Of a DNA stretch of 64,000 nt, positions 26,240-38,030 are shown in pieces. Below the pieces are notes generated by a model that did not search any database, was not told the origin of the DNA, and saw nothing but the letters and a program-made list of their open reading frames with translations. The position numbers and the translations under genes were made by a program. The stretch's first letter is position 1, and each line of letters begins with the position of its first letter. The stretch is from Margaritifera margaritifera (Eukaryota; Mollusca; Bivalvia; Unionida; Margaritiferidae), in assembly GCA_029931535.1 (NCBI GenBank), contig JAQPZY010001523.1, forward strand, positions 1,690,501-1,754,500, read 5' to 3'.

Positions 26240-26900
26240 GTAACCAGCAGAGCTCAGGAACCATTCAACATATCCTGATGCAAATTATGTGTGTACGTCA
26301 TCTCTGTGATCTTGATGTGCCTTTTATGTCTTGCTTTCATCAACTCTCTTTGGGATAGAGTTATGGCCCTTGACAATTCAGTTCATATCGTCATATGGTA
26401 TTTTGATTGTAACCTGCAAAACCTTTAAATATTTTCTGATGCAATTTGGTACACCATGGTCTCATAGACCTTGATGTGCCTTTTATGGGTTTTGTCTCGT
26501 TGACTCCATTTTAGCAAGAGTTATGTCCCTTGACATTTAACTTCGTATCCTCATATGTGATTATCCTTGTAACCGGCATAACTCAAGAACTATTCAACAT
26601 ATTCTAGTGAAATCTGGCATGAACATTGTCTCATAGATGTATATGTCTTTTGGGGATTTAGTCTCTTCTGTTTCATTTAGGACAGAATTATAGACTTGTC
26701 AAGCAAATTCTTGTCTTCACATGGAAACTTGGAATGTTGCTTGGAATCAGCACAGTTGATGAACCGTTCAACATATTCTGATGGAATTTAGGAAGAACAT
26801 TGTCTCTTAACCCTAGATCGGTCTTTAATTGGTTTTGACTCAACTCCATTTTAGACAGAGTTATGGCCCTTGTCAATCAACTTTACACATGAATACTTAA
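26240..26900. repeat. Degenerate tandem array, about 160 bp unit, 4 copies
   Basis: The units begin near 26241, 26410, 26570 and 26740. They share GTAACC.GCA, CATATTCTGATG, CTTGATGTGCCTTTTATG and AGAGTTATGGCCCTTGACA. Confidence 0.8.
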
Positions 26901-26959
26901 AGGAGTTGAATTTCAAGCGTTCTACGTCATCATCTAGATCAGTAATGGTCCCTGAATGC

Positions 26960-27068
26960 CCATCTCCTAACTATGGTTTCTGCGCACAAGTTCCTTTGTT
27001 TAAGGCTAAATAGTGCAGATTGTATTGAGCAAGGCCCCTTGCGATGCACCCATCGCTAATAGGACTAA

Positions 27069-27111
<43 letters not shown>

Positions 27112-27112
27112 A
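26960..27112 (+). mobile_element. Probable SINE 3' fragment with ATT tail
   Basis: A short GC-richer segment (AAGGCCCCTTGCGATGCACC) leads directly into (ATT)n at 27070-27109. Microsatellite-tailed SINE or LINE 3' ends look like this. The head is missing, so the assignment is tentative. Confidence 0.4.
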
Positions 27113-27339
27113 AAACATTATGTTTTCAAAACATTAGTTGGGAACTAAATTACAACAATATGATTCATTTGGACATGCTCGGTTTGACAATTCAATGTAT
27201 TGGTTGTGTGTGCAATGTGCATATTAAAGATCAGTAATTACGGTAAATTTCATGTGTGAAATAAGCTGAATTTGCTTCAATGAAAAACATAATTACTATG
27301 CTTAAGTACTAGCAATAGCCGTTCATTTCATTAACATAG

Positions 27340-27680
27340 TGATTCTTCACGAAGAAAAGCCTTCGTGAAAAAGCTGACGTATCTTTTTTAACGATCTCAC
27401 GAATATTTGTCTACCTAATATTGTCAAAATCATCATGAAAAGGTATCACTTTTTCACGTAAAAGTATGCATCCTGGCTGAACATGTCAAATATTGAATAC
27501 ATTTTTCATGAAGAAACTTGTTTCTGACGAGTCATCTTTCTTCACGAGGAACATCTTCGTGAAAAATGCACATCTTCTCGAAGATTGCACATATTACATG
27601 AAGACTGCACCTTTTTCACTAAAAACTTCACCTTTTTTCGTTAACAATTTCCATCGACACGTAAAATCATCTTTTTTGTA
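27340..27680. repeat. Cryptic short repeats (TTCGTGAAAAA)
   Basis: Variants of CTTCGTGAAAAA, CTTCACGA and CATGAAGA alternate with T-rich spacers at roughly 24-30 bp. It looks like an old minisatellite, partly in inverted orientation. The chance frame 27493-27681 is not supported as a gene. Confidence 0.5.
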
Positions 27681-28147
27681 AAATAAATTTATTTTTATCG
27701 AAACTGCTTTCCTAACGTATAAAAACTCAATAGTTAAAAATAAATGTTGATCTAAAAAATTAATGGAGATCTAACAAATGAAAACCTGGTTGATAAAAAC
27801 GAACTTAAATGTTGCTATGTAAAAAAAACTAAATAGACATTATTAATTAACCAGTCAATGTATACATAAAGTCGGTTCAACTTTTTACAAATATCCCAGT
27901 GTACCTTTCGCTCAGAAAATTATAATGAAGAAATGCAGAATTCATTAAACTACATATGCCTGTCTTAACATGGATGAACTTGAATTTGCTTATTTTTTAA
28001 AAATGCGAGAGAATCATACGTAGTTACAAATGTTGTCTCATTCTATGATATTTATATTTACTACTCCTCCAACCAAAACGATTTATTGTTCATAAAATCC
28101 TTCACAAGACGGTCTACAAGAAAATGCCGCATGTTACATGATACATC

Positions 28148-28149
<2 letters not shown>

Positions 28150-28221
<72 letters not shown>

Positions 28222-28335
28222 TTTAATGGCGTACTTTTATTTATTTTCTTTAAATCATAAACAAATAGTTGTATGAAGGACTTATTATTATTATTATTAT
28301 TAATATTATTATTATTATTATTACTAGTAGTAGTA
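28150..28335. repeat. (GA)n and (TTA)n microsatellites
   Basis: Perfect GA units at 28150-28219 are followed by TTA-rich repeats at 28284-28335. From 28336 to 31320 I see AT-rich DNA and microsatellites but no supported gene; the frame 30376-30777 has hydrophobic stretches but no recognisable family. Confidence 0.95.
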
Positions 28336-29964
28336 GTATTCAACTATTGTGTTTTGACATCCTGAAACTGAAAGTAACTAATGTTTTGACCTCACTTATA
28401 TATCAATTAAATTTGTTAGATCAAAGAGTGAAACTTTACACCTATGAAATGTATGTCTCTGCAAACCAGTTCGAGTCCAATAAAACTATTATTTACACCA
28501 GTCACCAAACTACTTTTTAAACAGTTATTACCAGTTGCATAGTTAAATAAGTTTTATGTAACGGCTTATTCATTGGGTAGGTCAAGCAAACATTTATCAG
28601 CAAATTCGGCCACTCAGAAGAAAGAATACGGTCAAAACACAAAGCACCTGCATGGGAACAGGATGAGGGGCATAAAATTACTAATTATTTAAGGCTCTGG
28701 CATGGGTTCATGTCATCAAATTAATTATTAACAGGTGATTAGCTGACCCATTTAAATTGATTGATGAATATATTTTAACTAAAAGTATCATTGTTTTCCC
28801 GAGTAAACTTCAAATATACATATATGCATGCATGTATACATACATACATAACTTGAATATTCTTTGGGTGCATCTTTTATTCATATAAGGATTTATTTTC
28901 CACCTGTGTTTAAATATAGTTTTAAAAAAATATCATAAAATGGCAAAGCCGTTGTTGACAAAAATGTACATTAATTATAAAATTTATTTCTAATATTAGG
29001 AAGTTGTTTAATTCTAGAATATCTGTATTCAATAATAATAGAAAATGCCTCGAATATTTAAATAAAATCATGTTCTTATATTATAATATCATAAAATAAT
29101 GTTAAAATATTTATAAAAAATGTTTTTAATATTAGGAAATATTTTTTTTTAGTAAAATAAATAGCAGACGATTAGTTCAGCATCAAAAAAAAAATAAGTT
29201 TAGAAAATTCACTATTGTTATTATTCTGACCATAATAGTGAATCTTACGTGGCGTTTTTTTTTTTTATAAAACCCATGTTCATAGTCGTAAAACAGTAGA
29301 AACATGTTTCAAAATCGACTTCTGTGTTAATTTAGTAGTTCTGGTGCTCTCAAGTATGCACGAAGTGACGAGTTCGATTTTACCGCCAACCAAACAAACG
29401 TGAAACTCTAGGAAGTGAGTGAAATACCAAGCTTTTTCAACCCTCAAACCAAAAACTGCATCGCTAAAAAAAGGTTTTGATAGTAAAGAGAATTGAGGAG
29501 CTGAACACATTTTTCAAATCATTCACCTCAAAACGTAGTGAAATAAGATGACCTGCCTCCGACAAGTATTAGTACCTGTTTGCGGAGATCACGCTGAAAA
29601 TGTAATGTCGTTTCCGCGAGATTTGAGCGTCAGGGGTTGAAGCCTGTGATGCTATGGGATATGTATGTAAGCTTGTACTTGTTAGCAATAATTTATGTTA
29701 TTTCATTTTAATTTTCATATGCAATAAGTTGTATGAGTACAGATGTTATTGGTTCAGACTAAAACCGATAATTTTAGTTAAACAGTGCAGCAATACAAAA
29801 CAAGGATGTATACTCTGATACATATCTTATTCGCTTGATCAATACATATGGATTTGCTGACGTTGTTTCGTCATTTCTTTTCTTTTCTTTTCTTTTAAAT
29901 AAATATTAATTCATACACTGTAATATACTCCTTCAAGTTTTCAATAGTTTTGTGTGTGTTTGTT

Positions 29965-30033
<69 letters not shown>

Positions 30034-31324
30034 TTAAAATTTGTGAAATTTTACTGTTCAAACAATAACAATTCTAGTTGATTGGTGTAAATATGAATGT
30101 ATTATTCTATCGGAATATAAAGAGTCTGAAGAGGCAGCCATATCTGTTAATTTGAAACTGATTGAATAATTGCTCGGATGTACGTCTTCAACTAAAGTAG
30201 CCGGAAATGTGCAAGTTCGATAAGAACTTTAATCCAATACTTCGATAGTTATAGCTCCAACGCTCTACCTCACAGATATATGTTCTTTACGTATAATCGT
30301 ATATTCTTGTTTTAACTCCTTTTATTTGTGGACACCTCTCGGACCTCTAGCTATATAAGCTAACAGGCATTTAAGGTGACCCCCTTGGTTCCAAAAGTGT
30401 ATAAAGGGTTTTTATATGTCTGTTTCCCCCAAAGGTCTGTTGTTATGGGTTTATGCAAAAAATCAAAAAGAATTTCGACAAAAATTTATTTAAATATATT
30501 TTTGATTAGGGTTTCTCTGATGTTAACTAGTTTGGATGAGGCGTACTTGCTTAGGTTCATGTTCGTTCTGTTCCTTGGTCTAAAAAAGTATTTAATTTAT
30601 GGTATGTACTCCCCTCCTCAGGCATTACACCTTGCGGCTGGTTTCCATACCATGTATCCCCCTATTAGTGAATCCTTGCTATGGATTCTTATTGTCCAAT
30701 GTGTGCTGTATGTATTGGTGCTATATTTTTGTTTGTCATGCTATAGTTTTGTGTTTGTGTTTGGACAGCATTTATAGATCAGATTTTGTTTGAGTTATTT
30801 ATTTTTATGAGACAAAAAAAATAAATTTAAAATCAATCTGTTTTGTATGTCAACTGGATCTAGTTCTCCGTCTAACCAGGTTTGGCTGTTCTGGTGTTTC
30901 TTAGTTCCATTTCAGCTTCCATCTTCGTGGCTTCTATCAGATGTCTCTTTCTTTTTTCTTCTCCCGTGTAAAATTGTTATTATTATTATTATTATTTTTA
31001 TTTTCTTTAATTCTTCTTTTTACATTAGTAGCTTTCTAAGTTTATTATTTTATTTTTTCGCGAGAAAAAAAAAAAAAAAAAAAAAACGAGTACTGTTGTT
31101 TTATGTAAGTGTGTTCTGCATTTCTTGTTTCGGTATCCTTTCTGAGGTGGAGAGCTATCTCTACCCCTCAGGTCACTGGAGCCTTACCTTTATTATTCTG
31201 TTTGTTTTTCCTGTCTTGTTTACGTTTTTCTCGTGCTTAAAGCGCGGACTTTTCGTGCTTAAGGAAAGCACTTCTTAATACTACAAGATGCATCGTTTCC
31301 TGTGATTCTTTCTCACTTGTACAA

Positions 31325-31895
31325 TGCTGCTGTATGTTTGTGGACATAGTCTTGTCACTCGGTTAGGTCAGTTTGTAGGAGTTTTCAGGAGGCATGGGCC
31401 TCCTACATTGGAGGTGATTTTCCATGGGCTCCCGAGTGATTTTCCATGGGCTCCCGAGTGATTTTCCAAGGGCTCCATCAGTTGTGCCGCCTTTCCTCGT
31501 TCTGGGATACCATTCCGGACTTTGGATATCTCCAGATTGGGGAGAATGATGTCGGTTTGATACCTCCGGACGAGATAGTGAACACTATATTGCACTTATG
31601 TGAAATGTATCTACGCCTTGGGGTACGTAGGGTGTTCGTGGGTTCTTTTCTCCCACGTTTTCGCCCTCGCTATGTGTCCCGTCGGCAGTATACGCGGCTA
31701 ACTCACCGCATACATTCTACCTTATCTTATATCTTACAGTCAAATTCAGATATTTTATTTTGCGACCATGTTGGTTTTCGAACCGATTTTTTATGTCCTA
31801 ATGGTGTTCATCTTACCGGCAGAGGAAATGGTTTTTCCGCCACATTTTTTCTCAGATTCCTCATTCCCTCATATAAAGCTCTTGCAGATTGTTAA
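31325..31895 (+). pseudogene. SGNH (GDSL-like) hydrolase remnant, retroelement type
   Basis: The frame near 31325-31440 starts with a block I-like VCGHSLV. It is followed after a break by QIGENDVGLIPP (the IG-x-ND block with the oxyanion Asn) and, near the C-terminus, NGVHLTGRG (the catalytic His of block V). A 22-bp direct duplication (GATTTTCCATGGGCTCCCGA at 31417-31460, with a third partial copy) separates the halves and shifts the frame. SGNH hydrolases are carried by some mobile retroelements (for example Ngaro/DIRS-like and CR1-like). No host-gene context is visible. Confidence 0.6.
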
Positions 31896-32670
31896 TCGGT
31901 GACAAGGGACGCACCCACAACAAATTTACATACATTCTATAATGTAATTTCTAGGCCCAATTTTGTTTGAACTCCTGAGAGTTGCCAAAAATGTAAACAA
32001 CGTAATAATAGCAGGTAATATAAAATTGGTGTTTTAATTAATAACTTATGTAAAATCACATATATATAACTCACTGTATTTTTTTTCTTTATGAAAACTG
32101 TAAAATATCTTTCAATTTTTAAAAAACACTAAAGGTGTTAACTAATTAAAAAAATATATAACGCATATTTGTACTTATCAACAATTTGATGTATTCTCCT
32201 AAAATTATCAAAATGTTGCCAATTTACCGCCTAAAATCTAACGCTACAAGTCGTACGAGTTCCTTACCCTACAAGACATTAATAATTGTGAGTTATTCCC
32301 CCTACATTTTAAAAGCACAGATTTAACACGAGAACAACGTTCTCGAACAATGTTATAAAATTTATGTTAGCTCCAAAATGAGCAAGAGAGCAGTGTTCTC
32401 GTATTGTTCTTGTGTCAAAAACTAGCTCAGACCCTTCTAAGAAACGAACGTTCCTAAATAGAATAACAAACGCTCGATGTTGAAGAGCTATTATAATACG
32501 CATACAGGTGACTGCGAGGCTAACATTATTCTGTCATGGATGTTTCAAAACATAATACTGTATCCAAAAGGGGGTAAATTCTGACAGATTTAGGAAAACT
32601 TCAGACTGTTACTGGGAAATTTTGGACAAGTGAGGGGCATATTCTAATATTTGCAATAACAAACAACAGC

Positions 32671-32674
<4 letters not shown>

Positions 32675-32717
<43 letters not shown>

Positions 32718-32745
32718 CAACGACGACGACGATGATGATGATAGT
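32675..32745. repeat. (AAT)n and mixed trinucleotide repeats
   Basis: AAT units at 32675-32713 are followed by ACA, CGA and TGA trinucleotides. Bases 31896-33290 contain no supported gene and form the left flank of the Polinton. Confidence 0.95.
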
Positions 32746-33639
32746 GGTGATGACGAAAAAAGGGATTGCAACGATGAAGAAAATGCAGAAGCACAATTAA
32801 AAAATCTATGAATCCTGGTTGAAATCTACGAAACGATATTTAATGAGATTTTAGATAGGGAGAGAAATATGTTGCTTTTTTGTTGTTTTACAGCAGATCA
32901 TCACAATCATGAAGGTTCTATGGTTCCGAGGGTATGAGAGTTATAAATTGATGAATTAAGTTACTACGTTATGTGCATTTTTTTTATATCCTTGACGCTT
33001 TTCGTTTCTAAAATCGGTAGGGGTGTACAAACAAACGGAAGGGTAAGCCATTACTCTGGTAGTCTCTTTGGTCGAGGAAGAAGTGGAGAAATCAAAAGGA
33101 AAATGGCAGAGGAGAGAAAACAGAAGGGGCAATACAATCTGTTCCTTCATTGGCAACAACAACAGCAACAACATCAGGAGCCTGAACATCTCATTTTATC
33201 ATTGGAGGACTGGAAAAGGGTGGATAACCATCCTCACTTTTCCCTTCCGTATCCATTAATCCTTTGAATAGGGATCGATGGAGTAGGAGATGTGCTAAAT
33301 GTGAAGATCGACATGGGAGGTGCGGTCACTAGTGAAGAGTGGTGACTGAAATTTTTTTTACAAACGACCCTTTTCAGGGCCACCCAGATATATTTGAAAG
33401 GAGAGATACTACTCAAAACAATTTCCACACACTGTCAGTATGTTTGTGTATGTCTACAACCCAACTAAAACTTAAAAACCCCTCTCTTATGTTTGTTGGT
33501 ATAGCATGTCTATAATCACCACCTTGCTTGTGTGTGATAGTGTGTGTATATTTATCCCCTTCTTTTTACATCCTACGCCCCTCTTGTACGATAGTATGTA
33601 TCTGTGTTTGTAAGTATAAACATCTAAGTATTGGTCACT

Positions 33640-34120
33640 ACATGCGGCGTTTTGGATAGTATAGTGCGGGGTATTGGATAGCAAGCAAAACAAGTGCGTG
33701 TTGGATAGTAATCATAAAGTGGGTGTTGGATATTAATTAAAAAGAAAGTGTTGGATAGTAATCATAAAGTCCTGTGTTGGATAATAATCAAAAAGTGTGT
33801 GTTGGATAGTAATGAAAAAGTGAGTGCTGGATAATAAAAAGTGGGTCTTGGATAGTATATCAAAAGGTGATAGAAATCAAAAAGTGTGTTGGATAGTAAT
33901 CAAATAGCAGGTGTTGGACTGTATATCAAAAGTGTGTGTTGGATAGTAATCAAAAAGTAGGTGTTGGATAGCATGTAAACAATAAGTATGTTGGATATTA
34001 ATCAAAGAGTGTGTTTTGGATAGTATATTAGAAAGTGTGTGTTGGATAGTATCTAAATAAATGGTGTGATGGATAGTACTAAAAAATAGGTGTTGGATAG
34101 TATCTAGAAATTGTAACATT
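33640..34120. repeat. TIR minisatellite (about 26 bp, about 18 copies), left copy
   Basis: Diverged units of the form GTGTTGGATAGTAATCAAAAA recur with spacing of about 20-30 bp. The same array appears inverted at about 53195-53660. Reading frames through it in either orientation are low-complexity and not supported as genes. Confidence 0.9.
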
Positions 34121-34449
34121 ACATTTCCCGTACTTACCCAAAAATTTTCAACATGGAAACGGACTATAACTAAAACTTTTAACATAGGACTTTCCGTACG
34201 TGCCCAGAGTGCCCCATTTTGAATTCAACTCTAACAGTCTCTCAATGTACCTCCATTTGAGGTCAACTACTTCTAGCATCTAGACCAGACGTCTCCATTT
34301 GATCATTGGTTTTCTTCTTTGAATCGAAATTGTAGATTCATCTTATGCAAATGACAAAGCACTTTTCAGTTACCTTCTTTGAATTCTCTCAAGCATTTTC
34401 TGAAAACATCTGTTAGATCCGTTTGTTTGTATGTATGTATATATGTATG

Positions 34450-34583
<134 letters not shown>

Positions 34584-34944
34584 CTTTCCATAGAACACGC
34601 CTGTAATTCTTTCTGAGTCAATTATTAGGGGAATTAGGGGATGATCGCAATGGAAGCTTTACTATCAAGTGATCATCCTCTGTAACTTTTGATCTTTATC
34701 TTCATATAGTTATTCCTGTGGCTAGTATTGTTAATTTTGCTTGAGTTGTATCCTTTCGTTTCTTCCTCCTTTTTATGTAGTGTCTCTTACTTCCCTCATT
34801 TCTTTATGTTCTTATTTGTGTAAGTTCATCTGGACTCAGCAATTGGAACGTAGTTTTTTCATCGTTTTTATCTTTCTTTTTCCATGAAACTATATTGATT
34901 TTGCTTTTCTGATGCCCTCTAGTAGTAATAGGTGGGTAAATAGG

Positions 34945-35145
34945 GACAAGATTTTGGGGGGTGGCTCTACAGGGACAAGGGGAGTTTAACGTGTGGGCCT
35001 CTACAGGGACAACGGGAGTTTAACATGGCGGGGGTCTCTATAGGGACATGGGGAGTTTAACGTGTGGGGCCTCTACAGGGACAACGGGAAATTAAACATG
35101 GCGGGGCCTCTCTGGGTACGTACGGGAATTTAACGTGGCGGGGGT
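34945..35145. repeat. TIR tandem repeats (GGGACA..GGGAGTTTAAC)
   Basis: Four to five units of about 37-45 bp contain CCTCTACAGGGACAACGGGA and TTTAACATGGCGGGG. A related unit with TTAACATGCGGGGGCCTCTA recurs at 35855-36020 on the other side of the hairpin and ORF. The family is also present in the right TIR. Confidence 0.85.
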
Positions 35146-35149
35146 CGTA

Positions 35150-35244
35150 CCGTAATGTAGTGACGAAGACAACGTCTTCTACCATCAAAAAACTGGGGGG
35201 TGTTTTTGATAGTAGAAGACGTTGTCTTCGTCACTACATTACGG
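35150..35244. repeat. 42-bp-arm hairpin in left TIR
   Basis: Arms 35150-35191 and 35203-35244 are reverse complements at 41 of 42 positions, separated by an 11-base loop with six G residues. The arm begins CCGTAATGTAGTGACGAAGA. The same palindrome lies at 52130-52224 in the right TIR. Its near-perfect pairing suggests selection or recent origin; it could be a replication, resolution or recombination site. That role is inference only. Confidence 0.95.
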
Positions 35245-35317
35245 GGAGAGGGGGAATAGAATTAATCTTTCTTGAAAAAAGGGTGGTCCTCATAAGGACC
35301 GTTGGATTTTTTTTGTT

Positions 35318-35863
35318 TTAGAGTACACTTAGAGGTGTGGGCACCTCCCGGGCTTTGCCCTGCATGCAGGGCAGCCCCCCCCTCCATGTAGTTTTACTTT
35401 GTTTGCAGGGAGTTTTAAAAACCCATGGAGGATGGGACGTTTCAGGCTCCCAATCCTCCATCATCATTGGATGCGGTTTAATTGGGATTTGCTTCTCCCT
35501 TTCCTCCACCTCCCTTTTCTCCACTTCATGGAGGAGGTGCCACGCCACCTCGAGATGAACTCTAATCTGCCTAATAATTTCAGTTGTGTTCATTCTCTTG
35601 AATAAACGCGGGGGGTGTGGGTGTGGGAATAGAATTAATCTTGGCGGATGGACCGCTTCTGGTTCCCAATTTTCTTCCTTCTTCTCCTCCTTCTCCTCCA
35701 CTATCCTGTGATCTTCCTCCTCTATCATCGGATGAGGCTGGATAGGCTCCTTCTTTTCCTCCTTCTCCTCCACTATCCTGTGATCTTCCTCCTCCATCAT
35801 CGGATGAGGCTGGATAGGCTCCTTCTTCTCCTTCTCCTCCACTATCCTGTGGGAAATTAACAT
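35318..35863 (-). CDS. TIR-encoded Glu/Lys-rich repeat ORF, left copy
   Basis: The 181-codon frame runs outward toward the element end. Its N-terminal third is a tandem repeat of about 20-24 residues (HRIVEEKEEKKEPIQPHP); the middle has a second degenerate version after KRMNTTEIIRQIRVHLEVA, and the C-terminus is Cys- and basic-rich. I recognise no family. The start codon lies inside the TTAACATG repeat and codon use is biased by the repeat, so it may not be a gene. The right-TIR copy (51512-52045) differs at the C-terminus because one G is missing in a homopolymer. Confidence 0.35.
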   Translation of the reverse strand: MLISHRIVEEKEKKEPIQPHPMMEEEDHRIVEEKEEKKEPIQPHPMIEEEDHRIVEEKEEKKEENWEPEAVHPPRLILFPHPHPPRLFKRMNTTEIIRQIRVHLEVAWHLLHEVEKREVEEREKQIPIKPHPMMMEDWEPETSHPPWVFKTPCKQSKTTWRGGLPCMQGKAREVPTPLSVL

Positions 35864-36020
35864 GCGGGGGCCTCTATGGCCTCAAACGGGTACTCTACGA
35901 GAAATTAACATGCGGGGGCCTCTATGGCCTCAATGGGAAATTAACATTATGGGCCTCTATGGCCTCAATGGGAAATTAACATTGTGGGTCTCTATGGCCT
36001 CATACGGGAAATTAACATGG

Positions 36021-36480
36021 CGGTAAGAATGGTAGGCAATAATTGGAAAATAACCTTCTGGCGGTAAGAATGGTAGGCAATAATTGGAAAATAACCTTTT
36101 GCCTAGTGGCTATATCTATATAGCCTAGAGTTATATATAAAGCATTACCTATACCTCGGATCATGTTGGAGGTGTCAGTAAATTTGCATATATTATACCT
36201 ATGTTATAAATAGCTTTGATCAAGGGAACCAACTCATAATAACACTAAAATGGACGTGACTAAAAGTTGTATTAAACTTCGGGAACCGTCACGGACTTTG
36301 GCGTTGACTAGAAAAAATCCGGAACATTAGATTATAATGGTCTAGACTAAAAGTAACACTAAACTTCCGAAATTGTACCGGACGTTAGCGGAGACTGAAA
36401 ATAATCCGGAAAAAAAAAATGGAAAAAATTGGCTGACTAAAAAATAGTACTAAAATTTCGTAACTCATTTAAAAATTTTT
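36021..36480. repeat. TIR iteron-like repeats
   Basis: A 43-bp unit (GGCGGTAAGAATGGTAGGCA) is duplicated in tandem at 36021-36100. Three diverged units of about 85 bp follow at about 36250-36450, each with GACTAAAAGT, TTAAACTTC and a CCGGAC/ATCCGGAA motif. Bases 36480-36960 are AT-rich with CCCAAACCCAAACC-like runs. All of this is mirrored in the right TIR. Confidence 0.75.
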
Positions 36481-36963
36481 TGTTATTTTATATTTTTTTA
36501 TATACAAACCCAAATAAACCCAAAACCCAAACCCAAACCTAACACACTATCCCAAATGCCTTGTGTGCTGCCTAAAAACCCCAAAAACCTGCTATCAGAC
36601 GAAAGGGTATGACAAAGGGATGAAATCACGCCAACATACTATCCAACATATAAACCATCCATTTTTTTTACTTTTTTAAATTTTTTTTATATCAAAACAC
36701 ACACCACAAATATACAATCCATTTTAAAAATTTTTTTTTTATATCAAACACAAAACTTACACATACCACAAATATACAAGAGAAAGGTTTTTCTTTGGTT
36801 TGGTGGGTAAAAAATAAACCACACAACACCATTCAGAGATATACATCAATAATAATAATTATATTTTATTCAATGTATATACATTATTTTACTCGTGGTA
36901 ATAAACAATTTCATATAAGTCCAATACAGTTCAATACACTTCCATATTTACCATTTCATTCTC

Positions 36964-37920
36964 TTATTGTTCTGACACTTCAGGAAGATTCTTGTCTACA
37001 ATTCTCTCATAACTTTCTTCTTGACTCTCATTGATAAACTCCAACTTAATAAAATGTCCATTATCATCTCGAATCCACTGCCTTTTTTGACAAATCCAAT
37101 AAACTTCACGATGATCTAATCCAAAACATCTTGCCACATCACCAATGGAATCCATCCGACTATATAATCCTGAATTCAAGTCAGTTAATTTCACAGGTCT
37201 CACAAATCCTCCAATGACTTGACTCTCCTTCTCTGGCTCTTCCCATCTAGCTTGAAATCTTTTCTGGAACTTCTTCGAAAAGACCGACTTATAAATCCCA
37301 GTACAGCAATAGTAGATACTTCCTGCATGACAATCAAAATATTGATTAGCCTTTTCCATACTCCCAAATCTTCTTTCCTCTGTCTCACCAACAAACTGGC
37401 ACAACACACTTCTATCACTTCCAAAATTAACTCTCCTTTTTTCTTTATCATTCTTCACATGTTTATGCAAACATGTTCGTTCACTAGCAGTCATCACTTG
37501 AAGATTTTCTATTCTATCATCATCAAGTACATCATTGAGATGTACCACTTGACTCTATCTTGGTAGATCCACTCCATTCACCGCTTCAAAGACAAATCTC
37601 CCTCGATTTGTATGTTTCTTCCTCTTTCCTTCCTTACCAGTAACCGTAATAGTTATCAATCCAAATGAATTAAATTTTCCTTTGACTTTCCTTCCAGACT
37701 TCATCCTTATATTATAGACATTACCAAGTATGTCAGCAGCATAATTATCATACACCTTATGGACATACTTATTCAATTCAATTCCAAAATCTCTTTTTTG
37801 TTGACTTTGTGGACATTCTGAAGCCCAATGTCCTTTCTCTTGGCAGATATAGCAAGTATCTTGACTTTTATCTCGAGCGCTGTACTTTTCAATCTTCACA
37901 GTTTGAATGTTCAATCCCAA
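36964..37920 (-). pseudogene. HNH/NUMOD endonuclease-like gene with zinc knuckle, internal TAG
   Basis: One leftward reading frame of about 318 codons is interrupted by an in-frame TAG (complement of 37555-37557). N-terminal residues 23-36 form a CCHC zinc knuckle (CYICQEKGHWASEC). Next comes a NUMOD4-like region (NYAADILGNVYNI ... RGRFVFEAVNG), and after the stop an HNH-like core VHLNDVLDDDRIENLQVMT, whose His-Leu-Asn and IENL match HNH homing-endonuclease patterns. The C-terminal part lies in the left TIR, so its last 44 codons recur at 50280-50411. Free-standing HNH genes are common in large DNA viruses. Whether this one cuts DNA is unknown. Confidence 0.7.
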
Positions 37921-37945
37921 AGACTGATTCTGAAGGTACGAAGGT

Positions 37946-37990
37946 CTCTTTATATAGTCTCCCTGTGTTAAAATCTCTCTATATAAAGGT
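37946..37990. promoter_or_regulatory. Divergent TATA promoters between HNH and polymerase-remnant genes
   Basis: On the minus strand, GACTATATAAAGAG (complement of 37946-37959) lies about 30 bp before the HNH-like start at 37920. On the plus strand, TATATAAAGG (37980-37989) lies about 45 bp before the ATG at 38031. The 110-bp spacer serves both genes. A near-palindrome GAAACTGAATCAGTTTC follows the plus-strand TATA box. Confidence 0.65.
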
Positions 37991-38030
37991 ACCTGGGTGA
38001 AACTGAATCAGTTTCAAAGTAAACTTCAAG

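Noticed and set aside
30376..30777. 133-codon hydrophobic frame as a membrane protein gene
   Set aside because: AT-rich composition alone gives such residues; no conserved motif or splice context.
32971..33267. 98-codon frame left of the Polinton
   Set aside because: Contains a CAA repeat and no recognisable domain.
33877..34185. TIR frame rich in IQHT repeats, duplicated at 53109-53417
   Set aside because: Translation of the TTGGATAGT minisatellite; variable unit lengths would break any real frame.
36505..36545. CCCAAACCC-rich run as an internal telomere-like repeat
   Set aside because: Units are irregular, short and not a canonical animal telomere repeat.
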